Source: Citrus sinensis (Eukaryota > Streptophyta > Magnoliopsida > Sapindales > Rutaceae). From it: a DNA stretch of 64,000 nt. The position numbers and the translations under genes were made by a program. The stretch is taken from the NCBI RefSeq assembly GCF_022201045.2, contig NC_068560.1, forward strand, positions 20,353,501 to 20,417,500, given 5' to 3'. Position 1 is the stretch's first letter; every line of letters starts with the position of its first letter. Shown here piece after piece: positions 1 through 12,739 of this stretch. Below the pieces are notes generated by a model. The model saw only the letters and a list, made by a program, of their open reading frames with translations. It was not told the origin of the DNA and did no database searches.

Positions 1-3000
1 GATGGTAAACCATCTGATGCCAAAGAAAAATTGCCAATTAAAAGATCAAAAGGAAGTTTGGGCAGTTTGAACATGATTACTGGCAAGAATAATGACCTAG
101 GTAAAGCATCAGGAGCATCTGCTAATGGAGCCTATTCCAAAAGGTATGGTGGATGTGTAAAAAGTTACTTTATATGTTTTGTTGGCTGCTCTGTAGCTAA
201 TGTGTATTAGCTCATGAGGTCTATCAGCCTCTGCCTCTGGGTTGCAAGATACATCTATCGTTTAATTTAGTTCTGTTCATTACGATGGAAAGATAAGAGA
301 CAGAAGGGTCTAGCAAATGCATTTTTTAATAATAGACCTTCATTGACGCTTATCAAGTTTCCTAGCTTTTCATGCATCCTAGGTTTTTTTGTTCGTCTTT
401 CTTTCACAAAAACCAGATTGCCAATATAGTCCATAACAAATTTAGTTTTGTTTTCTTATCATACACCTCTTTTTTTAATTTTTAATTTTTTTTGGTACTT
501 AGTATTTTCAAATTTTAGCTAGGTCTTGTTTGTGCATCTCACTTCTGCATTAACATAATGAATTTTAACTTTTGCGTGGAAATTTATCTGATGTTCGAAT
601 AATTCTGGACATGTAGTGCTGAGAGTGGAAGTGAAGGTACAAGTGAAGGAAGTGATGCTAACTCACAGAATGTAAGTGCATTTTTTTTCTGTGCTTATTA
701 TTATTCATTTATTTTCAGTTTTTGCGGATCATTTTTGTATTTTATTGGTTTTGTCAGGATAGGACCTTGCTGTTTACAACTATCTTTTGTTAGAAATCCG
801 TTCCATGAATTTATGGCTCTTTTAAATTATTTTTTGAGCTTGCTGTTGACATTACAGTATTTAAGCTTAACCTTTTAGTTTTTCTAATTCATGCTTGATA
901 TTTTTACTATTGTCCTCTGCTTAAGTCGTAGAGAAATGGTTGCTAGTGAAGTTTAAAGAGTTTCTTTCCTCTAACAAGGAAAGTTGAAGAGGTGTTTTGG
1001 TGAATGGTCAAATGTCAAAACTAGATAAAATAGTACCCCACTAGATAGATTTATTTGTATGAAAGCTAATTTCATTCCTGCCACTGTATTACTGAAGTGG
1101 AAAAGCCCTGAAGCCAATGCTAATTTGCAATGTAGTCACATATTGCACTCTTCAGGCCAGTGCAGCTGAACACAGACTGACCATTTTGACTGTCTGTTTA
1201 TGATTCATATTTTTGTGGTTACTAGATATGCGGTATTTACACACTTAGATTTCAAAAGTGAAAGTATAACGCAAGATCTTAATGATAGGATCTCCTCCCC
1301 ATTTCTGTCTGGAGGCAAGAAGCTGAATATAATTAACTTCTAGGGAACATGAGTGCTGTGATATTAATTCAATTCATTGTTTTTGGACACAAGGGGTCTG
1401 AAAATTTACTTAACGTTTGCTTGTTTGAAACATCTATGGAAGCAAGTTTTTTAGTGTACTCATCTAAGTAGATAAAAATCTGAAAACAAGAAAGTTTGTT
1501 TTTGGTTTTCACTTGGAATGTTTTTTAATGCATTTCCGTTATTTATCAATTTATTAGCAGCTTTTGCATATAATCTCAAATGTGCTTTCGGATATTATCA
1601 AAACCCAGGATATTAAATGATTGTTAACAAAACCCAAATTTTTAACTTGTATCGTGGTTTCTAAGCACTGATTTTTGTTTTGCGAACTGAACACGCCCTT
1701 ATAGACATGCATTGGTGTCGTACTATCTGAGACATTGTTAGAGTATTCTATACCTGTATAATTTGATCTCACAGAAGGCTTTTGATATATACGTTTATGC
1801 TGAAGGTAGCCTGCAACTTGGTTTTTATGCCTGTCATTGTCATATAAGACTACCTCTGTTATATAATACATGTTTTGAGGCTCTTTCTATTTCCATATAT
1901 TGTGCTGTTGCTCCATCCTTCACTTCCAGGAAAAGATAATGTTATAAATAAATGTTGAATTGTGTAGGGCTCACAGCTGAAGTCAGGAGGTGGGCATGAT
2001 TCTCTGGAAGGTTAGATAATGATTCATTTCTTGTTTCATGTGATACATTGGTATTTAACTGCGTATAGTTGAAGAATCTTTCTGACTTGTCTACTACAGG
2101 TGAAACATCTCAAAATGGTAGCTCGGCAAATGATCCTCAGAATGGAGGAGCAAGTACGCCTCATGCAATGGTGAATCAATCAATGGCTATTGTGCCTATG
2201 TCTGGACCGGGTGCACCTGTAGCTGTTCCTGGTCCCACGACTAACTTAAATATTGGAATGGACTACTGGGGTGCTTCTGCTGCTAATATCCCTGCAATGC
2301 GGGGAAAGGTTCCTTCTACTCCTGTTGCTGGAGGAATAGTTGCTGGTGGATCACGTGATAGTGTCCAGTCACAGCTTTGGTTACAGGTCAATATAGTTTA
2401 TTTTCACATTACATCCATTTTCTTTATTATCATGATTTATGTTTTGTCTTTCTGTTCTGTTGTTATACATCTTAGTTCTTTGAAGAAATTTTTTATATCA
2501 ATGCGGTCAGTCTGTTTTCAAGTTCACAAGAATCTGATGGACTTTAATATGTTGGGATATATCTTGTTTTTGATGAATTTACTCAAAGTTGATATTTGTT
2601 TGCTTGATATCTCCACTTTCTATCTTATTTCATTTCTTATAAATGGGAAAAGTCGGTATTTCGTTTCTAACTTATTTCATTTCTTGATATCTCCGCTTTC
2701 TATCTTATTGCTTGATATCTTGTTAGTAATATACGTGGATCAAATTTGGTTTAAGATTTGAAGCTGAGTCACATTATAACCATTTGACTGAGAAAATTGA
2801 CCCGCAAAAGCAAATGGATTTTAAATATTTGGAACTAAATTTGAGTTTGACAGAACATTCTAAGTTTGGGTTTTATTTATTTATTTTTTAAGTGAATCCT
2901 AATGTTAACATGTCATATTCTCTATATCTTCTAAACTGGTATATAGTTGATGCATGTCCATGTAAAATACAAATATGTGCTGCACAATAAACACGATCCG

Positions 3001-3815
3001 GATCATTAATTGTTCAAAAATTTGGTTGGACTGAGTTTGGCTTAGCTTCAATTGATTATTGAAGTTGGAATGACTGAGTGGATATGCCTATTGAGCATGT
3101 ATTCAGTAAAGTAACTGATAAATCAGGTTTGATTCACTTCATTGTGTTTTTCTTTTTTTGGGTTCCTTACAAATTGCTGTTTTGTCAAGTGTTGGACCTT
3201 TTAATTGCCGGCCTTTCAATTCTCTCTTGCTATTTCCTTTTTATACCACCTTGTTGTAATCGATCTCAATATGTACACTCATCGTGGGTTTTTTTCTGGA
3301 TTTAGGATGAAAGAGAGCTTAAAAGACAGAGAAGGAAGCAGTCCAACAGAGAGTCTGCTCGACGATCAAGATTGCGTAAGCAGGTAACAACGCATCCCAA
3401 TTCAAATTTTCAAAGAGCAAGTAATCATTTGTGGATGCCTAGACTTACATGCGCTGTATGAATTTGTTGAGTCAGGCTGAATGTGATGAGCTGGCTCAGC
3501 GTGCTGATGCCTTAAAAGAGGAAAATGCCAGTCTTAGATCAGAGGTGACTCGCATCAGGAACGAGTATGAGCAACTTCTTGCTGAGAATGCCAGTCTCAA
3601 GGTATAGTTATAATCTCTGCTTCCAAATTCATGATTCATTCATACACTCTGCATAATTTCTTTCTGATACAAGTTTCCAAATTTCGGCTTTAATACAGGA
3701 GCGTCTTGGGGAAATTCCTGTCCAAGAAGATGAAAGGTCTGTTAGAAATGACCAACATTTGAACAACGATACCCAACAAACTGGACACAGTGATCTGGTG
3801 CAGAGTGGTCATTAG
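1..3815 (+). CDS. GBF-type bZIP transcription factor (bZIP16/bZIP68/HBP-1a-like), 5' end outside window
   Basis: This is the 3' part of a nuclear G-box-binding bZIP factor. I read the exons as <1-143, 617-671, 1968-2010, 2100-2386, 3306-3383, 3476-3601 and 3699-3815 (stop TAG). All have GT..AG borders and joining phases. The first exons encode the Ser/Gly/Asn-rich mosaic region (MFMR-associated; motifs [12 protein letters not shown] and GMDYWGA). Exon 5 encodes exactly the basic region, with the DNA-contact signature [13 protein letters not shown]. Exon 6 encodes the leucine zipper ([20 protein letters not shown] and on). Exon 7 adds a short polar tail. The family binds ACGT-core G-boxes as homo- or heterodimers and acts in light, redox and ABA responses. 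The zipper resembles wheat HBP-1a and Arabidopsis bZIP16/bZIP68 more than GBF1. The start codon lies upstream of the window. No damage is visible. Confidence 0.93.
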
Positions 3816-5103
3816 GACCTTAACTGCCTCGCTTTATGCTGCTCTCTTGGAGCATAATCTAACCAATTAGACGACAGGAAAGATCTTATTCTGCATAGCG
3901 TGTAGCTTAAGTTTTTATCGAAGCTGACCTTTATAGTTTTAGGATGTTGTTTCACGCATAGCATCCCCCATTCCGTTGTTCGGCCTATATATTTACAATT
4001 GGAGGCCACGGATGGTATGTGGAGTGTGTGATTTCTGGCTTAACCGTGTGTTCAGGAAAAAAGGTAGTAAATCAACAACGCTTTAAAGGTATTTGTATTG
4101 AATATGGTTGATGCAATTGTGACGCTGAGAGGATTAAATCAACTCTAAAATGTGCTGTACCAGTTCTGCTACTACTTATGTGATATATACTTCATTTTTT
4201 GTTTTTTACCATAATATTTGTTGGTAGTAAAACATTTCTAATGTGGCATATTGTTGTATGACAATAAGAAATTATTCAATGTTACAACCGGTTTAAATGT
4301 ATTTTTTTTCTTGTGAGAAACGAAATTTAATTGTTGGATCGTGAGTTGGGTCATAAATATTTAATGCTTTATTTATTTTAACAAAAAGTTAAACACAGAT
4401 GAGGTTCTACTTAAGTTGAAGCTGCTAGGGTTTGGATTAGTATAAAAGAAATATATAATTTTCTTAAATTATAATAATTTAGATAGTGATCTAAAAGGAA
4501 AGAACTCTTTTAATAAATTAATAATTTCTTAATTTTGCTTTACAAATATTAGATAGCGATCTAAAAGGAATTTTTTTTTTCAAAAAGTGGTTTTAATTGT
4601 CTCCGATACCTAATGGGATAAATTACAAAACTAAGATAATGATTATCCATTTAACGTGGCATTCTATAAACCTTAACAATCTGGTAGGAACAATAGTTTA
4701 CAACATCCGATTAATATTAGACAAATTTTAAATAAAATCATGTGATATAAATAGAAAATTTTAATTATTTTTGGCAATTGTTGGAAGGGTTTCATTATCA
4801 ACGAGACACTGTTATCACAATTGAGAGAACTAAAATAAAAATAAGTTTGTATGATATTTTTGACATGTCCCAATACTAATTGAATTTTAAATTCAATTCT
4901 AATTGATATGGCATTCATATGGTAGGATATTAATTTACTAATAATGAAATTTCAGTGTCATTCATATATCACAGTTAAGACTCAAATTGGGTTCTATAAC
5001 TACTCGTGGGAATACTAAATGTTAATTTTTGGTTTGAGCAAACATAATTCTAAAAGCCTCTCAAAATTTGTTTACATCATCATCGCTGCCATACCTTATC
5101 CCC
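3816..5103. other. bZIP 3' UTR, then 5' flank of tandem-array unit A
   Basis: The first few hundred bases are probably the bZIP 3' UTR. From about 4480 the AT-rich DNA matches the flank upstream of copies B and C, sharing the motif ttagatag(t/c)gatct (4487, 4550, 7883, 21386) and the block around 4640-4780. This marks the left edge of the array. No coding potential was seen. The TATA-like stretch that precedes copy C is degraded here. Confidence 0.6.
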
Positions 5104-6633
5104 ATGGATTCCAGAGATGAGTTGACCAAATCTCCTCTGCTTTCCATGAAGAATCTAAAAGATGATGAGTTAGAGCATGAGTATGAGCAGCCACTTCTTT
5201 GCTTGAAGCTTTATCTCGACAAGTCTGAATCCAATGTCTTGGTACGTATAGTGCTGACAAAAACAATTGTACTTGAGTCCATTTTTATCGCGTTTATCCA
5301 ATTAACAAGGTTAAAACAGGCTTGACGTACAATTGCTTTTGTACGCATTCGGTCGGCCTTTAGTTTCTTTAACATTATTCTCTTAGTCATTTGAATTCGT
5401 TCTACTAAGTTTATTAATTACATCGACCCTCTCTCTTCTGCAGATCTTTGTAATTGCTACTAAGAAGAAGAATATATATTTCTTTGTATTTATTTTAAAT
5501 ATCCAACATACACACGTATGTATAATGCAATTTTATATTTTTTTCTTTAATTCATCTGCAGATTGAGATTGCTTACTCACCTCCTTCTAAACAGTCACGA
5601 TATTGCGGCCTATCTTACATATTTTTACATGGATGGCAAGCTTTTTGCTTCCTGTCTTATCTCTTGGGCCCACTATCTGGTGCTTCTATTCTTGATCATA
5701 AGCTTTGTGTAATGTAGACGAGGAGTTCGTGAAAGGCATGTGTCCTCGTGGGGAGCAAAAGGTCTTCTATGTAATTGTGTTATTGGGTTTCCTTTGGGGA
5801 ATCCTCCAATTAAGTTTCATTAGCATTCGGCTAACTTCTCGTTGTGATGAGGCTGAATTGAAGCTGCTTAGAGACGTTAACACCGAAACCCATGAACTTG
5901 TTTTACGTAAAAAGAGATCCGAGGTAAGTTTTCGTGAGTCATGCTCAGGTACAGATTCTCAATTTTACATCAATGTGAAATTTTGATTTATATTCATGTT
6001 AATATTAGATGTCTCTTATTAATTTTGATCAGATAAAAATAGGTGAAAGAATAGACTCGATGGATGTGCTAGTGTTTATTAAGAAGAGATGCAATGTGTG
6101 CAAATGCAATGCAAGTGGAAGAATGGTAATTATATGTACATATGTTACTATATAAATGTTTCAATCGTGAATTCTTGACCATATTAAAAGTTACAGATAG
6201 GATAAAATGCAGTACATTTTGTCCTGTAATATATTGAAATATGTGTTCTCCTATCTTTTAACTTATCTGAGACTTTAATATAACCAAAAATCTCTAATTA
6301 GAAGTTTACATCTATATTACTATGTAGTTATATTAGATAATTGTAATAGTAGTATTCTTGTTTCAGTTGCCCAGAGAATATCAACAGACAAACGATGTGA
6401 AAGAAGCGTCAATTGATGTTATAGAGAGTGATCAAACCCATATCAATGGGCAGAATAAGCAACTTCAAGCTTCAACTCGAGATAATAAAACAGTGGAAGA
6501 CGAATTGAGAGGGCTGCAATCTAAGTATAATGACTTGCAAGCTTGTTTTGATGATCTGAAATTACAATATGATTCGCTGAGCCACATTTTGACCTGTGAC
6601 AATGATATAGAAGCACCACCCGTCCTTGAATAA
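5104..6633 (+). pseudogene. Array copy A: unknown 4-TM/coiled-coil family, broken
   Basis: I do not recognise the family. Exon 1 (5104-5241, 46 aa, MDSRDELTKSPLLSMKNLKD...) is intact. Compared with copy C, most of exon 2, intron 2 and exon 3 are deleted: the sequence runs from the exon-2 acceptor (cagATCTTTG, near 5443) straight into what is intron 3 in C. Exon 4 (5572-5923) carries two single-T insertions relative to copy B, in the runs near 5640 and 5703, so the membrane-spanning frame is lost. It reopens as CNVDEEFVKGMCPRGEQK. Exon 5 (6033-6125, 31 aa) and exon 6 (6367-6633, coiled coil with LQSKYNDLQACFDDLKLQYD) are open, ending EAPPVLE-stop. The donor after the stop reads CAG|CT instead of CAG|GT, so the 3'-UTR intron site is also damaged. 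It looks dead as a full-length gene, but a transcript is possible. Confidence 0.72.
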
Positions 6634-7358
6634 TAAAACAGCTATGAAATGTTTTAAAAACAATATATATTTTATAATAATTTTTTTTTTCATTGGTAGT
6701 TAACTAGTTACTGATGGAGCAATTTTTTTTAGACATAAAATTTAAAATCAGTGGCTGTATACTAATTTAAAAACAAGAAAATATCAAACCTTTATCACTT
6801 TAATATTTGGTTTTATTTTTTATTTTTATATTGATTTGGATTCTCTAGATACAGCTACTAGACTGAGTATTTAAATTTGATTAAGTTGTCTTTATTTTGT
6901 CTGGTTTTTAAAAAATTGTCATATATATAAAATACTTATGATTGATTGGAAATGTGTGATGATTCTTTTATTTTGCAGGTTCAAGAATGATTCTTGGAAG
7001 TATATTCTTAAGCACAAACCACTCTTTTATTCTTTTGATCGCATAATAACATTTATCTCTTGGTGACATGGTGACATTTTTTTTTTTCCTAAGGCCTGGA
7101 TAAATTCAGATAGATATGCTACTTTTTATGGTTTAGAGATATCAACTTCATATATATAAATTATCTTCTGAATGATTCCTGCGGGAATATTTGGAAGCCT
7201 AGCTTATATTAATTTCTGCAAAGTTTTTTCATTTTAGGGTTTAGTCCAAACGAAAATTAATGTGCAGACAAACAAAAATTTGGGAAGGTAACATGCTTTG
7301 GGGGTATAGATCTGCGTGTTTTGTTGGCCTATAAAATAGGCTCAAGATATAAATATTT
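6634..7358 (+). other. Copy A 3' region with candidate 3'-UTR intron and exon
   Basis: All copies that keep their 3' end share a layout: stop, a few bases, CAG|GT, several hundred AT-rich bases, then TTTTGCAG|GTT(C/G)AAG... In A the downstream piece starts at 6979 and is about 80 bp of well-conserved non-coding sequence (ttcttggaagtatattc). In A the donor has mutated to CT. Confidence 0.5.
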
Positions 7359-7586
7359 GTGGAGCGTAACACATTTATACAAAAGCCACCCAATCATAAT
7401 AATGATTACCAAGTTTTCATTATGGCCAATTCAATTGCACGAATGATCACACAACTAAAAGGCAAAGCAGTTAAGCTTAGGGCACATCCTCAACGAGACT
7501 ATTTGTATTCAGTTGGAACAATTGTTTTGCAACTTATTATTTTGAGTGTTTCTTTGTGCGCGATAGGTTTTATAGTAGAATTATGA
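7359..7586 (+). pseudogene. Short repeated ORF downstream of copy A (frameshifted at its start)
   Basis: This module recurs downstream of copies A, B and C. Each has a TATA-like sequence (here tataaaatagg, about 7330-7342), a conserved leader ending in AAAGCCACCCAAT, then a short ORF. In the B version the ORF starts MDCQVFLMANSTARMITQLK. Here one G is missing after the corresponding ATG (near 7411), so only the part from MANSIARMITQLKGKAVKL is in the family frame. That part continues to a hydrophobic C-terminus (SVGTIVLQLIILSVSLCAIG). No known family is recognised. It could be a small gene or a leftover exon of a larger one. Confidence 0.4.
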
Positions 7587-8186
7587 AATTTTATAGTAAA
7601 ACTATGAAAAAAAAAATTGCTGCGTAAGATAGGTCTTATAGTAGAACTATTAAAAAAAAACTGTACAATAAATCAATAAATTAGAAATAGTTTTATAAAT
7701 TAATAATTTCTTAATTTATGGCAAAATTAATAAATTATTAATTATTAATTAATATTTGTTAAACTAGAACACTTTTGGCATTGAATCTTTTTCCACTAAA
7801 TAAGGGAATAGAGTTGCAAACAATCCAATCCAATGGGCGACATTTTTCTTTAAGTGCAAATTAATTTATTTTACAAATTTTAGATAGTGATCTGAAAAAA
7901 ATTATAAAAAAATCAAGAAGTGGTTTTGTGGACTTTACACTACTCATTTTCTTAGTGGAAGTGACGTACAAAAGAAAAAATATCTTATTACTTAATTAAT
8001 TGTCACCTTATAAAACAAATATAATGATGATCTATTTAACATGGCATTATTAGTTCACAAGATCCGATTAACAGCAGATAAATTTAAATAAAATTATGTG
8101 TTATAATTAGGAAATTAGAAAATCGTCTTTATATTAATTAGTTATATCTATTCTAGGCAATAGTTGGAAGGGCTGAATTTTTAAAA

Positions 8187-9202
8187 CAATACCGATATTT
8201 AGCCCACTCTAAACACCACAATAGGCACCGAACGGTGCGTTTTTGGTGCAATATAAAATGTGACTGTTGAACACATGACACACAATATATGCGCAGCTCA
8301 CAACACACACACTCTACCTCACTCTCCATCTCACTCACACCAAATCCACACCTCACTCAAGCTAGAAATTTCACTAGCTAATTCTCCCATGCCACTCTCT
8401 GTTCTGATCGTGGACTCTCCCTCACGGTGCCTTTGACCGTCAGCTCTCTCTCACGGTGTCTCATTCTCTTGGCCGTGTGAGAAAATTGAGTTGCATCTTG
8501 GTGACTGCCTTCACTCATCATCGGCTGCTGCAATCAATTTATGGAGGTAGTTTGCTTCATCAATTGGAAATTTATTTGTGTTGATTATGAATTTGTGAAG
8601 ATTTAGCTGCCATTACGTTAATTTGTGTTGACTATTTGTTAAAACTTGGGGTTGGAAATTGTAGAATGTTGTTTTGTTGTTTAATAATTGCGGATGATTA
8701 TGCAAGAAAATATTATTTGCAACAGGCATATGAGTGCAGAGGATGTTCAGCAGAAATACAATTTTCTAACTTTGATGCGGCTGCAAACTTTGATTTATAA
8801 AAAACCAATATATTTTTCATGTCTATTACAAAGTTAATATGAAGCACGGTATACATAAATACACTACAATCAAAGACACAGTTGGTATTGTGTTAATTTC
8901 TATTGAGACTACTGGGCAAGTGAGGACGGTGAGAATGGAGGGAGAATCGACGGGGTGAGATTTGTAGAGAGTACCAACTGCCAAGAGACCCACGGTGAGA
9001 GAGAAAGAGAGAGAGAGAGCAGACGATCTCACAAAGAAAGAGAAACGGTAGAGAGAGTTCAAAGCAGTGAGATTTGCGTGAGAGGTTGTGCGCGTGTTGT
9101 GCGAGCTATGTGTGTGTCATGTGAGATGGGGCTACAAAGACATTTTATAGCGCACCCAAAACGCACCGTTTGGTGCTTATTGTGGTAGGAGTGTCATTTT
9201 TC
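8187..9202. mobile_element. MULE-like non-autonomous DNA transposon (about 1 kb)
   Basis: The two ends are long imperfect inverted repeats: CACCACAATAGGCACCGAAC near 8213 matches the reverse complement of the stretch ending near 9186, and similarity continues inward over roughly 100-150 bp. The element is flanked by TTTTTAAAA at 8178-8186 and 9203-9211, a 9-bp target duplication typical of Mutator elements. The matching sites in the flanks of copies C (about 21660) and D (about 26700) lack it. A GA-rich microsatellite lies near 9000. No transposase is present. Confidence 0.7.
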
Positions 9203-11413
9203 TTTTTAAAAGAAATTGTGAAATCATTAATCAATAAATTCGTGAAAAGTTGGAGAAATATATATAGAGTTATGCTTACTTAGTTAAGATACATACAAGT
9301 ATATATTGAGTTATGTTTTACTTAGCTAAGATACATATTAAGTATTCTGTCTGAGTAAGATATACATAAGACATTGTCAATAGTTGAAAGGGTTGCATTT
9401 TAAAAAGGAATTATGATCGAGACATTGTGATCATAATTGAGAGAAATAAAATAAAAATAAGTTCATACAAAATTTTTGATCTACCCATTAGCAGGGTCCT
9501 AATTTCAATTCTAATTGAGGTGATATTCATTTATTAGATGGTAGGATATTAATTTTTTACTAATTATAAAATTCAATATCTAAATGACATATAAAGTTAG
9601 GACTCACATTGAGACTAAACGGTTGGGATCTATTATTTGTTCCAGTAAACAGAATCCTAAAAGCCTCTCAAAATTGTTTACATTATCATCGCTGCCATTC
9701 CTTATTGCCATGGATTGCAGAGATGAGTTGACCAAATCTCCTCTTCTTTCCATGAAGAATCTCAAAGATGATGAGTTAGAGCATGAGTATGAGCAGCTAC
9801 TTCTTTGCTTGAAGCTTTATCTCGACAAGTCTGAATCCAATGTCTTGGTACGTACAGTGCTGACAAAAAACAACTGTACTTAGAGTCCATTTTTATCGCG
9901 TTCATCCAATTAACAAGGTTAAAACAGGCTTGACGTACAATTGCTTTTGTTAAACTGTGCATGAGGCCTTCTGGCACGATTTCTAAATGATAAAATAAAA
10001 GAGAAATCATCTTCCTGCTTTTCTCTGTATCCATTCAATCTCTAGAAAGGATTCCTAATCCTCAACTTTTCAAGGAATCCTTTATCAAGAATTGTGAATG
10101 ATTGATTTTTCATAATCTTGTTTATGAGTTATCACATCAGCTTAGTTATTAATGTTGAACATAATGACGCTGTTATAAATTTAGACTCAAATTGAAATTC
10201 ATTTAAAAGTACTGTTGTTTCACAATAATTTAAAATTTAATCTTCATGCTTGGCTACAATGTTTCAGGAGGGTGACATCAAAAACCGTGCTATTCGTCCG
10301 CCGTCAAAGAAGGCATGTATCTTTATGCTTCAATTGAATAAAAAGGGGGGAAAAAAAGAAAAAAACTGTATACAAAAAACTATAAATTTCTTTGTATTTC
10401 TTTTAAAATATCCAACATATGTACGTATTTATACTTCAATTTCAATTTTTTTTCCCTTTAATTCATCTGCAGATTGCGATTGATTATTCACCTCCCCTAT
10501 CTTACATATTTATACATGGATGGCAAGCTTTTGCTTCCTGTTTTATCACTTGGGCCCAGTACCTGGTGTTTCTACTCTTGATCATAAGCTTGTGTAATGT
10601 AGATGAGGAGATTGTGAAAGATGTGCCCTCGCCAGAAGCGTAAATTCTTTTATGTTCTTGTGTTTGTGGGTTTTTTTTGGGGAATCATCCAATTAAATTT
10701 CACTAGCATTCAGTTAACTTCTCGTTGTGATGAGGCTGAATTGAAGCTGCTTAGAGCCATTAACACCGAAACCCATAAACTTGTTTTGCGTAAAAAGAGA
10801 TCAGAGGTAAGTTTTTGTGGGTCGTGCTCATGTACAGATTCACAATTTTACATCGATGTGAAAATTTCGATTTGTTCTTTACATCGATGTAACAACATAA
10901 GTCCACACATCTTTATATGAGTCTGTCAATTCATGTTAATATTAGATGTCTCAATTCATGTTAATATTAGATGTCTCTCTCTTTTTTTTTTATCAGATAA
11001 ATAAAGGTGAGAAAATAGATTCGATGGATGTACTTGTGTTTATGGAGAAGAGACGCTATTTGTGCAAATGCAATGCAAGTCGAAGCAAGGTAATTATATG
11101 CATAAAAATTAGTTTATAAATGTTCTAATCAATGATTCCTGACATATTAAATTCAGGAAAAACAAAAAACATAGACTCCAGTGCAATGTATTTTATTCTC
11201 TAATTAATATATTGAAATATATGTTCTTTTGTCTCTTTTAACTTAGTCCTAACTTTTATATAATCAGAGATCCCTGATTAGAAGCTTATTCTATGTTAAT
11301 AATAATATTATTATTGTTAAAGAATATATCGTCTTTGTTGTATATTTGTTTCAGTTGCGCAGTGAATATCAACTGACAAACAATGTGAAAGAAGCATCAA
11401 TTGATGTTATAGG

Positions 11414-12128
11414 TGTTGATGCTGAAATCTGCTCGCCCTTTGACCGACCAGATTCTTTCACCAACGTTTGTGTTATCTGTTGTTGCTCGTTCACTGGAAC
11501 TGGAATCGTCCCCCTTCCTCTCAATAGACCTGCGCTCACTAAAAACGGATCAGAGACGCCGGTGGTTTTGCCGGCGTAAACCCTCCGATGCCTAAGTTAG
11601 CTCAAGGTGTTTACGGGAAAACAATATGATTTGGGTTCAAGAAGTTTATCTGAAATTCGTAGGACAATGGTCTGGTTGCAATTTGGCAGCGTTTTCCCTC
11701 TCTCAGTTTTTCTGTCCTTTTCTCCGTTGAGTTCCTTTTCTTTTATAGCCGCTGTCCCCACCTTTCCGTTTGCCCTTCATCCCCCCCTTTTTCGGGTAGT
11801 GGCAGCCCCTCACGGGACTCTAACCGTTGCATTGTCGCAAACGTGGGGACTTACGTGTCCTTCAACGGTTCTGGGAAAAGCGTAACGGCCGCGATTCTGT
11901 GTTCTGGGAACAGCGTAACGGCCGCGGTTCTGTGGGATCGTGTTCCCGCTTTCTGGGGGACAGGTATCGGCTCGGTGTATACCTCTGGTCGGTACATTCC
12001 CCTAGCAGGGGTTCCCCTCTGGTCGGTTTATGCTTGTCCCTGTGTTCGGCTCGTACCATAGGCTGAGGTGATCCACGCCGGGGTGGAAATAATAGCATGA
12101 CCGACCTGGTGCTTGTATTTACTTAACA
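11414..12128 (-). repeat. 3' LTR of the Tat-like element (left copy, 715 bp)
   Basis: Begins TGTTGATGCTG and ends TACTTAACA (TG..CA). It is nearly identical to 18636-19382 but lacks that copy's 32-bp duplication. Just inside (12129-12142) lies a C-rich stretch which, read on the minus strand, is a purine tract (GGGGGACTGG) suited to plus-strand priming. Confidence 0.92.
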
Positions 12129-12739
12129 CCAGTCCCCCAGTTTCTGGTCTTGCGAGTGAAATGAGTCAAGAGTAGAAACTGATAGTCGGATCTTATCCAT
12201 TCTGGGGTTTTTCCTCTGGTCTTCTGTCTAATGGGACGGATCTGAGATATCATTTTTCTTCTGAGGAGATTCCGACCTGAGCATGGGCCTAAATGAACAC
12301 GCGCCCATTGCATATCTGGGCTTACATCTACCCTGGCCTTTTGTAACGGTTAGTGACGTGGCATCTCCAGACTCTTCGTATTTGAAATTTGAAACGACGG
12401 GTTATCTGTCCTCGATGTACGGTGAGTGAGCTGGCGTCTCCATCACTTTAAATGCCTTCGTTTCCCCCTTTTCGTTTCAAATCCCTAGACTCACATCGTC
12501 ATCGTTTTGTTACTCGTCTCTCCGTCGTTACTTAACCCCCTCTCTGAACTTTGCTTACACTTCTCGTGCCTGGAGTATCCACTTGCTGGATTTTTTCTCT
12601 ATCACGGCCGCGCCATCAGTGACAGTTCAATCCAGGTATTGCTTTTAACTTCTCCTCTGGTTGTTGTTGATTGGGTTCTGTGTTGCCTTCTTTGTGTCCA
12701 TATACTCAAGTTTTCTCTATTTTCTTTTGGGATTCCGAT

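Noticed and set aside
2069..2761. A 230-aa open frame across the bZIP exon with a long hydrophobic C-terminal half
   Set aside because: The hydrophobic part is intron read-through after the GT donor at 2387. The bZIP frame resumes at 3306.
11827..12098. Several overlapping open frames on both strands in the Tat-like LTRs (also 19049-19325)
   Set aside because: They fall within GC-richer LTR sequence, repeat in both LTRs and show no protein family features.
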